Source: Brevibacillus brevis
GTDB taxonomy: Bacteria; Bacillota; Bacilli; Brevibacillales; Brevibacillaceae
Assembly (NCBI RefSeq): GCF_900637055.1
Contig: NZ_LR134338.1
Coordinates: 5,362,501 to 5,426,500, forward strand
Length of the DNA: 64,000 bases
Direction: 5' to 3'
Shown: in pieces, positions 25,171 through 34,120 of the stretch
Layout: each line of letters opens with the position of its first letter
Position numbering within the stretch: position 1 is the first letter of the stretch
Translations under genes and position numbers: made by a program
Notes under the pieces: model-generated
Told to the model about the DNA's origin: nothing
Seen by the model: only the letters and a program-made list of their open reading frames with translations
Database searches by the model: none

Positions 25171-26155
25171 AAACATCCCTACCTTCCTCTTGATAGAGCC
25201 AGCAGCGGCAAGAACGTTCCTCTCCCACCGTCGTAATGGCAGGCTCCTTTTCCCAACAAACAGGCATGACGTCCTTGCAGCGCGGAGCGAATTTGCAGCC
25301 CTTCGGCATATTGTTTGGTGTCGGTACGTTCCCGGGAACAGAATCCAGCCGCGCGCGCTTTTGCCCGATTTTGGGGACAGAGCCGATCAAGCCTTTGGTA
25401 TACGGATGCTTGGGTTCATCGAACAAGTCGTAAACAGATGCTTCCTCTACGACACGTCCTGCGTACATGACCACGACACGGTTGCACATCTCTGCCACGA
25501 CGCCGAGATCATGCGTGATCAGCAGCATCGACATATGCTCGTCAGCCTGCAACTGCTTCATTACGTCGAGGATTTGCGCTTGAATCGTGACATCGAGTGC
25601 CGTCGTTGGCTCATCGGCGATCAACAGGTTGGGATTGCAGGACATCGCCATCGCAATCATGATGCGCTGTCGCATACCGCCAGAGAGCTGATGCGGATAC
25701 TCCCCCATAATTTCGCTCGGTCGCGGAATGCCTACTTTTGTCAGCATGCTCACTGCTTGTTCTCTCGCTTTTTGGTCGGAGTAGCCGAGATGCAAGCGAA
25801 TCGCTTCCATCAATTGCTCTCCGATTTTCATCACCGGGTTGAGCGAAGTCATCGGCTCCTGAAAAATCATCGAGATTTCTTTTCCGCGAATACGGCGCAT
25901 TTCACTCTCCGAAATCGAGAGCAAATTCGTACCGTTGTAAACAATCTCGCCATTGGTAATCTCGCCAGTCGTGTCCTTGAACAGGCGCATGATTGACAAG
26001 GAGGTCACGCTCTTGCCGCAGCCCGATTCGCCAACCAGTCCAAGCACTTCGCCTTTTTTTATATGAAAGCTGACATGGTCGAGGACGACTGTCTTCTGGT
26101 TGTCTCTCGTAAATTGCGTCTGCAGATGCTTTACTTCCATGATGTTGTCACTCAT
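25163..26155 (-). CDS. Opp/Dpp-type ABC transporter ATPase, OppD/DppD-like
   Basis: 330 residues. Walker A GESGCGKSV, signature LSGGMRQR, Walker B LLIADEPTTALD, and a C-terminal cysteine segment (GCKFAPRCKDVMPVCW). Second ATPase of the importer. ATG at 26155 lies 10 bases after GGGAG; the first in-frame ATG at 26164 directly abuts that site and is unlikely. Confidence 0.92.
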   Translation of the reverse strand: MSDNIMEVKHLQTQFTRDNQKTVVLDHVSFHIKKGEVLGLVGESGCGKSVTSLSIMRLFKDTTGEITNGEIVYNGTNLLSISESEMRRIRGKEISMIFQEPMTSLNPVMKIGEQLMEAIRLHLGYSDQKAREQAVSMLTKVGIPRPSEIMGEYPHQLSGGMRQRIMIAMAMSCNPNLLIADEPTTALDVTIQAQILDVMKQLQADEHMSMLLITHDLGVVAEMCNRVVVMYAGRVVEEASVYDLFDEPKHPYTKGLIGSVPKIGQKRARLDSVPGNVPTPNNMPKGCKFAPRCKDVMPVCWEKEPAITTVGEERSCRCWLYQEEGRDVYV

Positions 26156-26173
26156 CTGCCCCATCTCCCTCGT

Positions 26174-27064
26174 TTAGTTCTTCGTTTTCGGGTCCAAAAT
26201 ATCGCGCAAGCCATCCCCAACCAGGTTGAACGCCAGCACGGTCAAAAAGATCGCAATCCCGGGAATGATGACCACATGAGGAGAAGTAGCGAGATAATCA
26301 CGACCCATACTGAGCATCGCCCCCCAGTCGGGACTCTCAGGCTTTGCCCCCAGACCGAGAAAGCTGAGACTGGATGCAGCCAAGATCGAGGTACCGATCC
26401 GCATGGAAAAAAAGACGATCATACTGGAGACGGTCTCTGGAAAGATGTGACGAAAAATAATCCGGCTGCTTTTTGCCCCCATGGACCGCGCCGCTTCTAC
26501 AAACACCGCTTCCTTGGCAGCCAATGTATTGCCGCGGATCAAACGAGCAAACGATGGAATACTGAACACCGCTACCGCCACGACGACATTCGTTAATCCC
26601 GGGCCGAGGATCGCAACGATGGCGATTGCGAGCAGCAAATCGGGAAAAGCGAACATGACGTCACTCCACCGCATGATGAGACGATCCATCCAGCCCCCGT
26701 AATATCCACTGATCAAACCTAATACCGTTCCAACCACTGCGCCGACCAGCACAGAAGAAAAGCTGACGCCAAGAGAAATTCCCGTCCCTACGATGATGCG
26801 GCTCATAATATCCCGTCCGTATTCATCTGTCCCTGCCCAGTGCTCCATGGATGGAGTCTGCAACGTCACGTCATAGTTCGGCTCGTACGGATCATACGGC
26901 GCGATCCATGGGCCAAACAGTGCTATCACAAACAAAAACAAGATAAAAAACCCAGCCCAGAAAGCTGTCTTTTGCTTTTTCCACTTCATCCAAAACTCGC
27001 GGGCTCGGGATTTCTTTTCAGTGGGAACCACGACGTTATGCCCGATTTCTTTTACTACCTCCAT
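26174..27064 (-). CDS. Opp/Dpp-type ABC transporter permease, OppC/DppC-like
   Basis: 296 residues with an N-terminal cytoplasmic tail, one helix (AGFFILFLFVIALFGPW), the OppC_N pattern YDPYEPN...GTDEYGRDIMSRIIVG (in parts) and five further helices with the EAA loop EAARSMGAKSSRIIFRHIFP (20 residues). ATG at 27064 has GGAGG 7 bases upstream. It forms the membrane channel with the OppB-like protein. Confidence 0.92.
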   Translation of the reverse strand: MEVVKEIGHNVVVPTEKKSRAREFWMKWKKQKTAFWAGFFILFLFVIALFGPWIAPYDPYEPNYDVTLQTPSMEHWAGTDEYGRDIMSRIIVGTGISLGVSFSSVLVGAVVGTVLGLISGYYGGWMDRLIMRWSDVMFAFPDLLLAIAIVAILGPGLTNVVVAVAVFSIPSFARLIRGNTLAAKEAVFVEAARSMGAKSSRIIFRHIFPETVSSMIVFFSMRIGTSILAASSLSFLGLGAKPESPDWGAMLSMGRDYLATSPHVVIIPGIAIFLTVLAFNLVGDGLRDILDPKTKN

Positions 27065-27083
27065 TTACGTCACCTCCTTGCCA

Positions 27084-28007
27084 TTAGCTGTCATAACGGA
27101 TTTTCGGATTCAGTGCCTTGTACAGGATGTCTACCAGCAGATTCACGAGAATGAACTCCAGTGAAAACAACAGGATGACTGCCTGTACGACCGGATAATC
27201 GCGAAACGCAATGGAATCGATCAACAGACGCCCCATACCCGGAATGCTAAACACCGTCTCCACGACAACCGATCCGCCCAACAGAAAGCCGAATTGCAAA
27301 CCGGCGATAGTCACGACCGGAATCATCGAATTTTTCAAAGCGTGCTTGCGAACGACTACCGATTCCTTCAACCCTTTTGCCCGACCTGTTCGGATAAAAT
27401 CTTCCTTTAATGTTTCGAGCAGGGAGGAGCGTGTAAAACGGGCCAGCATCGACATGATGCCTGCTCCCAAGGTTAACGAAGGAAGCACGTAGCTTTTCCA
27501 GCTCTCGACCCCACCTGTGGGAAACCAGCCTAGTGTGACCGAAAAAACTTGTATGAGAATGAGCCCCAGCCAAAATCCAGGCAAGGAAATACCGGAAATC
27601 GCCGTCAGCATCCCTACGTAATCCGGCCATTTATTGCGGAAAACAGCAGAGATTGTCCCAATCAGCAACCCGAGCACCAAGGCCCAGCCCAGGCTCATAA
27701 ATGTCAACGTCATCGTTACGGAAAAACGGTTTTCAAACATATCGCTAATGGGAAGCCCCGTCTTCAAGGAGTGTCCCAAATTTCCTGTCAGCAGGTTTTG
27801 CATGTAGGTGACGTACTGGGTAAGCAATGGCTTATCCAAGCCCAGCTCCTGACGCACCCGCTCGATCTCTTCCAAGGTCGCTTCTTTTCCCGCTGCCAAG
27901 CGGACAGGATCACCCGGAACCAGATGGATAAAAAAGAAAATAAGCAACGACACGACAAAAATGATCGGGATGATCTCGATGAGTCTCTTCACGATATAAC
28001 GGAACAT
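27084..28007 (-). CDS. Opp/Dpp-type ABC transporter permease, OppB/DppB-like
   Basis: 307 residues beginning MFRYIVKRLIEIIPIIFVVS, the usual OppB N-terminus, with HLVPGDPVRLAAG and the EAA loop RTGRAKGLKESVVVRKHALK (20 residues); six helices. The start at 28007 has AGGAGG 9 bases upstream; a longer frame to 28052 runs through a terminator hairpin and is rejected. Confidence 0.92.
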   Translation of the reverse strand: MFRYIVKRLIEIIPIIFVVSLLIFFFIHLVPGDPVRLAAGKEATLEEIERVRQELGLDKPLLTQYVTYMQNLLTGNLGHSLKTGLPISDMFENRFSVTMTLTFMSLGWALVLGLLIGTISAVFRNKWPDYVGMLTAISGISLPGFWLGLILIQVFSVTLGWFPTGGVESWKSYVLPSLTLGAGIMSMLARFTRSSLLETLKEDFIRTGRAKGLKESVVVRKHALKNSMIPVVTIAGLQFGFLLGGSVVVETVFSIPGMGRLLIDSIAFRDYPVVQAVILLFSLEFILVNLLVDILYKALNPKIRYDS

Positions 28008-28023
28008 GGTACGGTTCCTCCTA

Positions 28024-28068
28024 AAAGAAAAGCAGCGCCCAGCGGCAGACAATGCCCGAACGCTGCTT
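28024..28068 (-). terminator. Hairpin between the binding-protein and permease genes
   Basis: AAGCAGCG/CGCTGCTT stem with inner GGCA/TGCC, followed on the minus strand by TTTCTTTT. In binding-protein operons such a hairpin commonly stops part of the transcripts or protects the upstream message, so the binding protein is made in excess. Confidence 0.75.
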
Positions 28069-28074
28069 CAAGTA

Positions 28075-29661
28075 TTATTGGAACGCCGCTTCTCTTACAT
28101 AGATGCCGCCACTCGGTGTGATATAAACACCGTTCACGTTCGCGCGTTTTCCGTACAAGATTTCATCGACTGCGAGGAAAATCCATGGTGCATCTTTAAA
28201 CACATTTTCTTGCACGACGCCATACAGCTGCTTTTGCTTGTCTTGATCTGATGATTGTGTCGCTTCCTTAATGCTTTGGTCGACAAGGTCATTTTTGTAA
28301 AAAGCCGTATTCGCTCCCGCAGGCGGGAAGTTCTCGCTGCTAAACAACGAACGCATCGCGTTGTCTGGATCAGCAGAGGACCAGCTTACATACCACATGT
28401 TCATTTTTGCTTCTTCTGGCGACTTGATGCCGTAGATTTCATCGGACAGCGTCGCTTCTTCCATCGATTTCACTTCAACGGTGATGCCGACCTTTTGCAA
28501 TTGCTGCTGAATGAATTGCATGCCCTTCATCGTATCCGAGTTCGTATTCCCCCAGATGTCCGTTGTGAAGCCGTTCTCGTAGCCTGCTTCTTTCAAAAGC
28601 TGCTTCGCCTTTTCTATGTTGTATTCATAGGCGCCTTGCTTCGCGTAGTGGGCAATCGTCGGCGACATCACGGATTCCAGCTGTGCGCCGTATCCGGCTT
28701 TCACGACTTTAATGAATGCCTCCTTGTCCACTGCATGGTTGATGGCTTGGCGAACGCGCGGATCATCAAACGGCTTTTTCAGCATATTGATCGAGACATA
28801 GCGGGTGATAGTGGAAGGTGTGCGCTCTACCTTTACTCCCTCTTCACCGTTCAGTGTCTCTACCTGCTGTTCCGGCAACGGATAGATGACATCGGCCTCC
28901 CCCGTCTTCAGCATGGCTACGCGGGAGCCATTTTCAGGAACAGGCTTGTAGACGATTTTACCGACCTTGGCAGCGCCCTTGTTCCAGTGATCTGGATTCA
29001 GCTCTACCGTCAGATGGTCACCCTGTACCCATTCCACGAATTTATATGGACCTGTACCGACTGGATTTTTGGTAATGTCTTTACCGTACTTTTCCAGAGC
29101 CGCCGGGCTGATGATTCCTGTCGTGAACTTGTTGATCATCGCGGAAAACGGCTGGTTCAGCGTCACTTTCACTGTGTGCTCGTCGACAACCTCTGTGGAC
29201 TTGATGTATTTGTAGTTCCGATAAGCTCTCAGGTTGTTGTCTTTGTTGCTCATCCGGTCGAAGTTGATTTTGACCGCTTCGGCATTGAATGGTGTGCCGT
29301 CATGGAACTTCACGTTTTGCCGGAGCTTGAAGGTGTACTCTGTTGCATCTTCATTCACCGAATATTCAGTCGACAAACCTGGCATGAGCTTCAAATCCTT
29401 GTCGTAAATCAGAAGCCCTTCAAACATCGCGCTTTGGACACCTGATGACAGGGCATCTCCTGTATTTTGCGGGTCCATCGTGATAAAGTTTTCGTTTACA
29501 GCGATCACCATCTGATCCTTTTGCGGCGCTCCCGTCGTTGTCCCGCCATTGGAAGCTGCCGGAGTTCCACTACCACTTCCACCGCCACTGGAACATCCGA
29601 AAAGTAAAGCCACTGAAAAAAGTAAGACGGATGCTGTTCGCAAAAACGATGCTTTTTTCAT
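28075..29661 (-). CDS. Substrate-binding lipoprotein of the Opp/Dpp-type transporter
   Basis: 528 residues of the SBP_bac_5 family. A lipoprotein signal ends at LLFGC, followed by a long Gly/Ser/Thr linker. Family blocks are YTFKLRQNVKFHDGTPFNAE, VGTGPYKFVEW and INHAVDKEAFIK. By overall pattern it is nearest to DppA/GsiB-type binders, but SBPs of this family also carry oligosaccharides, and the surrounding genes are sugar genes. The likely substrate is therefore a glycoside or amino-sugar compound (inference). Confidence 0.9.
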   Translation of the reverse strand: MKKASFLRTASVLLFSVALLFGCSSGGGSGSGTPAASNGGTTTGAPQKDQMVIAVNENFITMDPQNTGDALSSGVQSAMFEGLLIYDKDLKLMPGLSTEYSVNEDATEYTFKLRQNVKFHDGTPFNAEAVKINFDRMSNKDNNLRAYRNYKYIKSTEVVDEHTVKVTLNQPFSAMINKFTTGIISPAALEKYGKDITKNPVGTGPYKFVEWVQGDHLTVELNPDHWNKGAAKVGKIVYKPVPENGSRVAMLKTGEADVIYPLPEQQVETLNGEEGVKVERTPSTITRYVSINMLKKPFDDPRVRQAINHAVDKEAFIKVVKAGYGAQLESVMSPTIAHYAKQGAYEYNIEKAKQLLKEAGYENGFTTDIWGNTNSDTMKGMQFIQQQLQKVGITVEVKSMEEATLSDEIYGIKSPEEAKMNMWYVSWSSADPDNAMRSLFSSENFPPAGANTAFYKNDLVDQSIKEATQSSDQDKQKQLYGVVQENVFKDAPWIFLAVDEILYGKRANVNGVYITPSGGIYVREAAFQ

Positions 29662-29733
29662 TTCTTTTCCCCCTTGTCTTCATCTGCTCTATGGGTGATA
29701 TCTGGATGTCCATGGATAGGTCTTGCCTGCCGA

Positions 29734-30798
29734 TTATCGGGTAAATACGATTTCTCTTCCGGTCGCAGCCGATTCATAAATGCCGCACAATATCTTCATC
29801 ATCTCCACTCCGTCCTGCACAGGGCTGAGCGTTTCTTTTTCATCCAATATGCATGCGATGAAGTGATCGATTTCATTTTGGAAGCCTCGCTTGAAATCAA
29901 ACGATAATTTATCCATCTGCGGGCTGACATTCAGGATGGTGTCATGCTTTTCTGCAATGATGGACAGCTCTGGCTCCACCTCTGCGCCTCCCTTGTCTCC
30001 GTACAGCTTGACGGCCAGCTCGTCTTTTTTCGCATGCAGGGTATAGCTCACATCCACGAAAAGGGACGCTCCGTTTTCAAAGCGAATGAGTGCATTGGCC
30101 ATATCCTCGACGGTGTTTTGGGAAGGATCGTAGTCAGCTGCTTTGTAAAAGGAGAGATTTTTGACATTGGCGCGATTGCCCAGCTTGTTGTATGTATTGC
30201 CGCTGACGGTCGTTACTTTTGGACAGCCCATCAAGTACCAGCACAAATCAATGACATGCACGCCGAGATCAATGAGTGGACCTCCCCCAGATCTGTCCTT
30301 GTCAGCGAACCAGCCCCCTGGATTGCCCAAACGGCGCAGACAGGATGCCTTCGCGTAATATATCTCGCCCAGCTCGCCCGCATCGATGAACTGCTTGAGC
30401 AATTGCGCATTCGTATCGTATCTTCTCACAAAGCCTACTTGGAGCAGCTTGCCACTCTCTTTTACAGCCTCTTCTATCAGGAGAGCGCTTTCAACTGTCG
30501 TACTTAAAGGCTTTTCTAAAAGCACGTGCTTACCCGCTCCGAGGGCAGCAATGGCAATGTCTGCGTGCGTGTTGTTCCACGTACAAATACTTACTGCGTC
30601 TACCTGCTCATCTGCGAAAACATCTTCAAGCTTGCTGTAGTAGGTTTCGGCCCCGTACTTCTGTGCTTTTTCCCGAGCACGCTCCTCGTTGAAGTCGACG
30701 ACGGCACGAATTTCTGTACGTTCGTTTTGCTGGTACGATTGCAAGTGCATGTCTGAAATGGATCCTGCACCAATTACCGCAACTCTCACTTTTGCCAT
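29734..30798 (-). CDS. Gfo/Idh/MocA-family oxidoreductase
   Basis: 354 residues. The Rossmann loop VIGAGSISDMHL and the catalytic triplet EKP (95-97, HVLLEKPLSTT) are intact; GGGPLIDLGVHVIDLCWYLM (20 residues) holds the active-site Asp/His. It is likely an NAD(P)-dependent sugar or glycoside dehydrogenase. ATG at 30798 has GGAGG 11 bases upstream. First gene of the main transport/catabolic operon, controlled by the promoter and palindrome at 30833-30890. Confidence 0.9.
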   Translation of the reverse strand: MAKVRVAVIGAGSISDMHLQSYQQNERTEIRAVVDFNEERAREKAQKYGAETYYSKLEDVFADEQVDAVSICTWNNTHADIAIAALGAGKHVLLEKPLSTTVESALLIEEAVKESGKLLQVGFVRRYDTNAQLLKQFIDAGELGEIYYAKASCLRRLGNPGGWFADKDRSGGGPLIDLGVHVIDLCWYLMGCPKVTTVSGNTYNKLGNRANVKNLSFYKAADYDPSQNTVEDMANALIRFENGASLFVDVSYTLHAKKDELAVKLYGDKGGAEVEPELSIIAEKHDTILNVSPQMDKLSFDFKRGFQNEIDHFIACILDEKETLSPVQDGVEMMKILCGIYESAATGREIVFTR

Positions 30799-30832
30799 GA
30801 TGTTGTCTTCCTCCTTGCTTCTCATCTGTTAA

Positions 30833-30857
30833 TTAATTTTTTCAGTGGAGTAATTAA
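30833..30857. promoter_or_regulatory. Putative ROK-regulator operator 1
   Basis: 25-bp imperfect palindrome: TTAATTTTTTCA, centre G, TGGAGTAATTAA (9 of 12 positions symmetric). It directly follows the -10 box of the promoter at 30862-30890, so binding would block transcription. TTAATT-type halves are usual for ROK repressors. Confidence 0.6.
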
Positions 30858-30861
30858 TAAG

Positions 30862-30890
30862 ATGATACAAAATTGTTTTAATTTTTGCAA
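30862..30890 (-). promoter_or_regulatory. Sigma-A-type promoter of the catabolic operon
   Basis: -35 TTGCAA, 17-base spacer, -10 TATCAT on the minus strand, 64 bases upstream of the Gfo/Idh/MocA start at 30798. Confidence 0.6.
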
Positions 30891-30902
30891 TACGGATTTC
30901 AA

Positions 30903-31892
30903 TTAAAAATTTTGCGGTTTCTCTCCTGGTTGATTTAACGCAAAAACTCCCCCTGCCGCTCCCATCACTCCAGCTTCCGCCCCGATCTGGCTAAGGGCAA
31001 CGCGTACCCCCTGCACCAATCCAGGGATGCATCTATCTCTCATGCTCTTTTCGATTTCTGGAAGCAATAGTGCGGATGCGTTCATTACCCCGCCTCCGAA
31101 CACGATGACCTCCGGATTAAACAAATAGATCAGATTGGCTGCTCCTATGCCTAAGTAAAACCCAGCTTGCTTTACGATTTGCGCGAAAAATGCATCTCCT
31201 GCAAGCGCAGCTTCGCAGATATCTTTTGCCGTCAGTTCTCCATTTTGAACAAGGATTCCATCGGTAACGGGCTCCTTCGTGGATACCAGTTTGTGACTAG
31301 CGGCGCTTTCAATGGCAGTACCAGAAGCGTAATTTTCCAGGCATCCGCGATTCCCACAACGGCATGGCGGTCCGTTCCAATCGATCGAGATATGGCCGAA
31401 CTCACCTGCACTCCCATCTCTACCTGATATCAATCGTCCGTCGCTGACGATTCCAGCCCCTACCCCTGTGCTGACCGTGACGTAAATCATATTTCGTGTA
31501 CCGACACCTGCGCCCCATAGCCACTCTGCAATTGCCGCCGCATTCGCGTCATTGAACAGTCGAACAGGCAATCCGAACCTTTGCTCAATCAACAAGCCAA
31601 TCGGTACATTTCGCCAACCCAAATTACTCGCAAAAATGACTTCGCCGCTATCGCTGTTAATTACACCAGCCGAAGCAATTCCAACACCGCGTACTTTTTC
31701 GGGATGGATGCCGCTTGCTGACAGGACATCGTGCGTGGCGGACAGCACCCGTTCAATCACTGCCCTCTCTCCCTCTTCCGCGTAGGTCGGCAGCTGCTTT
31801 TGTGCGATGATCCTGCCGTCTTGATCAACCAAACCAGCCAAGATTTTGGTCCCGCCTAAATCTAGTCCAATCGCATACTCCTCTTTTGCCAT
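30903..31892 (-). CDS. ROK-family sugar kinase, glucokinase-like
   Basis: 329 residues. ATP-binding LDLGGTKILAG at the N-terminus, catalytic NDANAAAIAEW, GEFGHISIDW and the zinc motif CRCGNRGCLE. These are the marks of bacterial ROK glucokinases and related hexose/manno-kinases; there is no DNA-binding domain. It phosphorylates the sugar released by the cluster. ATG at 31892 has AAAGGAG 9 bases upstream. It has its own promoter region with operator-like palindrome 2. No terminator follows, so it may read into the next operon. Confidence 0.9.
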   Translation of the reverse strand: MAKEEYAIGLDLGGTKILAGLVDQDGRIIAQKQLPTYAEEGERAVIERVLSATHDVLSASGIHPEKVRGVGIASAGVINSDSGEVIFASNLGWRNVPIGLLIEQRFGLPVRLFNDANAAAIAEWLWGAGVGTRNMIYVTVSTGVGAGIVSDGRLISGRDGSAGEFGHISIDWNGPPCRCGNRGCLENYASGTAIESAASHKLVSTKEPVTDGILVQNGELTAKDICEAALAGDAFFAQIVKQAGFYLGIGAANLIYLFNPEVIVFGGGVMNASALLLPEIEKSMRDRCIPGLVQGVRVALSQIGAEAGVMGAAGGVFALNQPGEKPQNF

Positions 31893-31928
31893 GCTCGTCT
31901 CTCCTTTGTTCACCGTAACCGCCCGATA

Positions 31929-31953
31929 TTAATTTCTCCAATGGCTTTATAAA
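31929..31953. promoter_or_regulatory. Putative ROK-regulator operator 2
   Basis: 25-bp imperfect palindrome TTAATTTCTCCA, centre A, TGGCTTTATAAA (7 of 12 symmetric), clearly related to operator 1. It overlaps a TATAAA that could be the -10 box of the kinase gene, 37 bases upstream of its start. Confidence 0.5.
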
Positions 31954-32036
31954 TTCAACTTTGCTTTATTTGTAGCACACCCCTTTGATTCCGTCCAGAT
32001 TATTCAAAAAATTAACTTCGTTGACAGCCATCTTTC

Positions 32037-32065
32037 GAATACCAAGAAGTACATAGGACAGAATA
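32037..32065 (+). promoter_or_regulatory. Possible forespore-type (sigma-G/F) promoter
   Basis: GAATA, 17 bases, CAGAATA, against the consensus GHATR and CATnnTA; one mismatch in the -10. It lies 34 bases before the first spore-coat gene. Suggestive only. Confidence 0.35.
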
Positions 32066-32098
32066 GAACTGTTAAAAGCCCAAAAGGAGGATTGTACG

Positions 32099-32344
32099 AT
32101 GAATAAACAGACGCTGGCTGCCCATGAATCACTGGATATTCATGAAGTACTTAACTTCAAAACACTCTGCCTCGCCAAATCCAAGCTGATGCAAGGCATT
32201 GTATTCGATCAGGATTTACGAGCGTTGATGCAAAAAGATGTAGAGCAATCCTTGCAAGCAATCGCGGAGCTTCAGGCTATTTACAAGAAAGCACCCTTCC
32301 AGGCACCGATCCCGCAAACTCGTCCGACCCCCATCATAAACTGA
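32099..32344 (+). CDS. CotF-related spore coat protein, N-terminal type
   Basis: 81 residues, helical. The core LDIHEVLNFKTLCLAKSKLMQG is given here in parts (LNFKTLCLAKSKLMQG) and matches the protein at 33912. Such short CotF N-half proteins occur as YraG/YraE next to adhB in B. subtilis. ATG at 32099 has AAAGGAGG 8 bases upstream. First of a five-gene unit. Confidence 0.75.
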   Translation: MNKQTLAAHESLDIHEVLNFKTLCLAKSKLMQGIVFDQDLRALMQKDVEQSLQAIAELQAIYKKAPFQAPIPQTRPTPIIN

Positions 32345-32357
32345 AGGTGAAAATCCG

Positions 32358-32729
32358 ATGAACAACGATTATCAAGATCCCATTCATTCGTTAAACATGC
32401 CGGAGAAGGCAGATATGACTTTTGCTATGGACTTCCTCATGCGTGCCAAAGAAGGTGTCCGAAACACGGCAATCGCTCTGACTGAAACCGTTACTCCGGA
32501 AGCAAGGGCCGTATTGCGAAAACAACTTCATCAAGGAATTGCTCTCCATCAAGAAATCGCGGAACTGATGCTCAGTAAAAAGTGGTTCCATCCCTACGAA
32601 CTCCATGAACAGTACCAACTAGACCACCTCTCCGCCTTGGAAACGATCCAAATCGGGCAAATGAACCTCTTTCCTGAGGATACCTCGCGAAAAGGCATGT
32701 TCGATCGGACACCAGATGAACACCAGTGA
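32358..32729 (+). CDS. CotF-related spore coat protein, C-terminal type
   Basis: 123 residues, a helical-hairpin (ferritin-like) coat protein of the CotF family: FAMDFLMRAKEGVRNTAIAL, LRKQLHQGIALHQEIAELML and KWFHPYELHEQYQLD. It pairs with the short protein 13 bases upstream as YraF does with YraG. GAAGGTGA lies before ATG 32358. Confidence 0.78.
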   Translation: MNNDYQDPIHSLNMPEKADMTFAMDFLMRAKEGVRNTAIALTETVTPEARAVLRKQLHQGIALHQEIAELMLSKKWFHPYELHEQYQLDHLSALETIQIGQMNLFPEDTSRKGMFDRTPDEHQ

Positions 32730-32744
32730 TGGAGGAACTTATTG

Positions 32745-33881
32745 ATGAAAGCTGTTACATACCAAGGCATTAAAAACGTAGTGGTAAAAGATGTGCCCGA
32801 TCCGAAGATGGAAAAGCCCGATGATATGATCGTGAAATTGACAAGCACCGCCATATGCGGATCCGATCTCCATTTAATTCATGGCATGATCCCCAATTTG
32901 CAAGAGGATTATATTATCGGTCACGAGCCAATGGGCATTGTTGAAGAGGTAGGCCCCAGTGTAACCAAGCTGAAAAAGGGTGACCGCGTCATCATTCCAT
33001 TTACGATTGCTTGCGGCGAATGCTTTTATTGCAAAAACCATTTAGAAAGCCAATGTGACAATTCAAACGAGAATGGCGATATGGGTGGTTTTTTCGGATA
33101 TTCCGCTACAACTGGCGGTTATCCTGGGGGACAGGCGGAGTATTTGCGGGTGCCCTTTGCGAACTTTACCCATTTCAAGCTACCCGAAAACTGCGAGGTA
33201 GAAGATGAAAAGCTGTGCTTGATTGCCGATGTTATGCCAACTGCCTATTGGAGCGTAGATAACGCAGGTGTCAAGAACGGAGATACCGTGATTGTCCTCG
33301 GCTGTGGACCCATAGGTCTTCTTGTCCAAAAGTTTTGTTGGCTAAAGGGTGCAAAACGTGTGATTGCGGTTGATTATATCGATTACCGCCTGCAACATGC
33401 AAAGCGTACGAACAACGTAGAAATCGTAAACTTTGAGCAAAAGGAGAATATCGGCAACTACCTGAAAGAAATCACGAAAGGTGGGGCTGACGTTGTCATC
33501 GATGCTGTTGGCATGGATGGAAAAATGTCCGCTCTGGAGTTTCTTGCGAGTGGCTTGAAGCTGCAAGGAGGCGCCATGGGGGCAATCGTCATCGCTTCCC
33601 AAGCAGTCCGCAAAGGCGGCACGATCCAAATTACCGGTGTCTATGGCGGGCGCTATAATGCCTTCCCTCTTGGAGACATCATGCAACGCAATGTCAACAT
33701 ACGCTCCGGACAAGCTCCAGTGATCCACTACATGCCATATATGTATGAGCTCATTACCACCGGAAAAGTCGATCCAGGCGACATCATTACGCACGTCATT
33801 CCCTTGAGTGAAGCAAAGCGTGGATACGAAGTGTTTGATACGAAAACAGACAATTGCATCAAAGTCGTTCTAAAGCCTTGA
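32745..33881 (+). CDS. adhB: Zinc-dependent alcohol dehydrogenase, AdhB-like
   Basis: 378 residues of the medium-chain dehydrogenase family. Catalytic zinc region ICGSDLHL and GHEPMGIVEEVG; structural zinc cysteines in CGECFYCKNHLESQC; NAD-binding VLGCGPIGLLVQ. The overall pattern resembles glutathione-independent formaldehyde dehydrogenases. Its place between two CotF-type pairs copies the B. subtilis yraG-yraF-adhB-yraE-yraD locus, so it is probably a sporulation-associated enzyme. ATG at 32745 lies 9 bases after GGAGG. Confidence 0.88.
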   Translation: MKAVTYQGIKNVVVKDVPDPKMEKPDDMIVKLTSTAICGSDLHLIHGMIPNLQEDYIIGHEPMGIVEEVGPSVTKLKKGDRVIIPFTIACGECFYCKNHLESQCDNSNENGDMGGFFGYSATTGGYPGGQAEYLRVPFANFTHFKLPENCEVEDEKLCLIADVMPTAYWSVDNAGVKNGDTVIVLGCGPIGLLVQKFCWLKGAKRVIAVDYIDYRLQHAKRTNNVEIVNFEQKENIGNYLKEITKGGADVVIDAVGMDGKMSALEFLASGLKLQGGAMGAIVIASQAVRKGGTIQITGVYGGRYNAFPLGDIMQRNVNIRSGQAPVIHYMPYMYELITTGKVDPGDIITHVIPLSEAKRGYEVFDTKTDNCIKVVLKP

Positions 33882-33911
33882 TGAAATGACGGGAAGGAGG
33901 GTGCTGCTGCG

Positions 33912-34106
33912 ATGAGTTACGGATTGCACGAACAGCTTGAACTGCATGAAATTGCTTCTTTTAAAACCATTTGCATGACCAAGTCCAAGACGATGCAAGG
34001 CCTGGTTTCCGATGAGACGTTGAGACAGCTTTTGGCGGACGATGTTCTCATATCCACCAGACAGCTTCAAGAGCTGAGCTCTCTACTGACAAAAGCAAAT
34101 TCATAG
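33912..34106 (+). CDS. CotF-related spore coat protein, N-terminal type
   Basis: 64 residues, paralogue of the 32099 protein: LELHEIASFKTICMTKSKTM (20 residues) lines up with its core. Likely YraE/YraG-like. ATG at 33912 has AAGGAGG 11 bases upstream; 30 bases after adhB. Confidence 0.75.
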   Translation: MSYGLHEQLELHEIASFKTICMTKSKTMQGLVSDETLRQLLADDVLISTRQLQELSSLLTKANS

Positions 34107-34120
34107 GGGGAAACAAACGA

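Noticed and set aside
30858..30902. A CcpA (cre) site upstream of the catabolic operon
   Set aside because: No stretch here matches TGnAAnCGnWnnCA well enough; the ROK-type palindrome explains the region better.
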